In this document: piece after piece, positions 63,952 to 64,000 of the stretch
Layout: each line of letters begins with the position of its first letter
Position numbering within the stretch: position 1 is the first letter of the stretch
Assembly (NCBI GenBank): GCA_002746415.1
Contig: NVXD01000003.1
Coordinates: 124,001-188,000 of the forward strand
Length of the DNA: 64,000 bases
Direction: 5' to 3'
Source of the DNA: Flavobacteriaceae bacterium
GTDB taxonomy: Bacteria; Bacteroidota; Bacteroidia; Flavobacteriales; Flavobacteriaceae
The notes under the pieces: model-generated
The model's database searches: none
The model's input: the letters and a program-made list of their open reading frames with translations, nothing else
What the model was told of the DNA's origin: nothing
Made by a program: the position numbers and the translations under genes

Positions 63952-64000
63952 TTAAAGCGTATCCCATTCTGCTTTTAGTTTTTTGGTGAATTTGGCAATA
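63952..64000 (-). CDS. C-terminal end of an unidentified leftward gene (partial)
   Basis: The minus strand is open from the right edge for 15 codons, IAKFTKKLKAEWDTL, to a TAA at 63952-63954. It is 59 bases upstream of the MutS-like gene in the same direction. Too short to assign. Confidence 0.35.
   Translation of the reverse strand, partial: IAKFTKKLKAEWDTL

Noticed and set aside
1-64000. CRISPR array, insertion sequence or phage genes
   Set aside because: No regularly spaced repeats, transposase, integrase or phage structural gene was seen. The only long repeats are the two 82-bp copies at 48492 and 52335.

Overview
The window is AT-rich chromosomal DNA from a Bacteroidota bacterium, most likely a marine, alga-associated member of the Flavobacteriaceae. 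Lineage indicators seen in the sequence are a SusC/SusD pair, a PorP/SprF-type protein of the type IX secretion/gliding system, an SDR-type threonine dehydrogenase paired with kbl, a HYC_CC_PP protein, DUF3347 proteins, membrane-anchored TPR/AraC regulators, start codons without Shine-Dalgarno sequences, and a match to the TTTG-N20-TAnnTTTG promoter consensus. No species can be named from the sequence alone.

Layout. 1-1.9 kb: tail of an unknown gene, a sugar-porter MFS gene and a 42-aa membrane ORF, closed by a two-way terminator. 1.9-4.7 kb: threonine degradation (tdh-kbl) with a divergent Lrp/AsnC regulator and a near-perfect inverted repeat between them. 4.8-6.7 kb: a TPR/transmembrane/AraC regulator. 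7-22.7 kb: a carbohydrate-utilisation region with an operon susC-susD-VCBS/UnbV lipoprotein, a broken GH43 gene, a GH5-type hydrolase, a GH10 xylanase and a ChbG/YdjC deacetylase, interrupted by a ClpP-like protease gene overlapped by a small gene, a small secreted protein and a PorP/SprF gene. 22.9-35.4 kb: housekeeping and envelope genes (ABC-2 exporter, two beta-lactamase-fold hydrolases, pentapeptide protein, TMEM175 channel, pirin, CBS protein, membrane M28 peptidase, TPR protein, lipoprotein). 35.5-36.1 kb: moaE and tRNA-Arg(CCU).

36.3-48.3 kb is one leftward copper/silver-type resistance cluster: HYC_CC_PP protein, CusA-like RND pump, TolC-like channel, DUF3347 lipoprotein, AraC regulator with a metal-binding-like N-terminus, CopA-like P-type ATPase, PepSY protein and CusB-like adaptor. 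It should move metal from cytoplasm to periplasm (ATPase) and from periplasm to outside (tripartite pump). 48.5-52.4 kb holds a sulfatase/alpha-L-rhamnosidase (GH78) fusion of the type known from ulvan utilisation. It is bracketed by two 82-bp direct repeats (76/82 identical), one just downstream of tRNA-Leu(UAG), which suggests a discrete acquired module. 52.5-64 kb: tRNA-Leu, an esterase, an AraC regulator, an M20 dipeptidase, an AI-2E-type permease, PhnA, a BlaI/M56 two-gene sensor unit whose promoter is covered by BlaI-like boxes, a DUF4407 protein and a membrane-anchored MutS-like ATPase.

The most notable points are the repeat-flanked ulvan-type module with a small secreted ORF that stops inside one repeat, the GH43 gene inactivated by an internal deletion, the protease and small-protein overlap, and the BlaI boxes laid over the promoter. 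All assignments come from reading motifs; no database search was possible.
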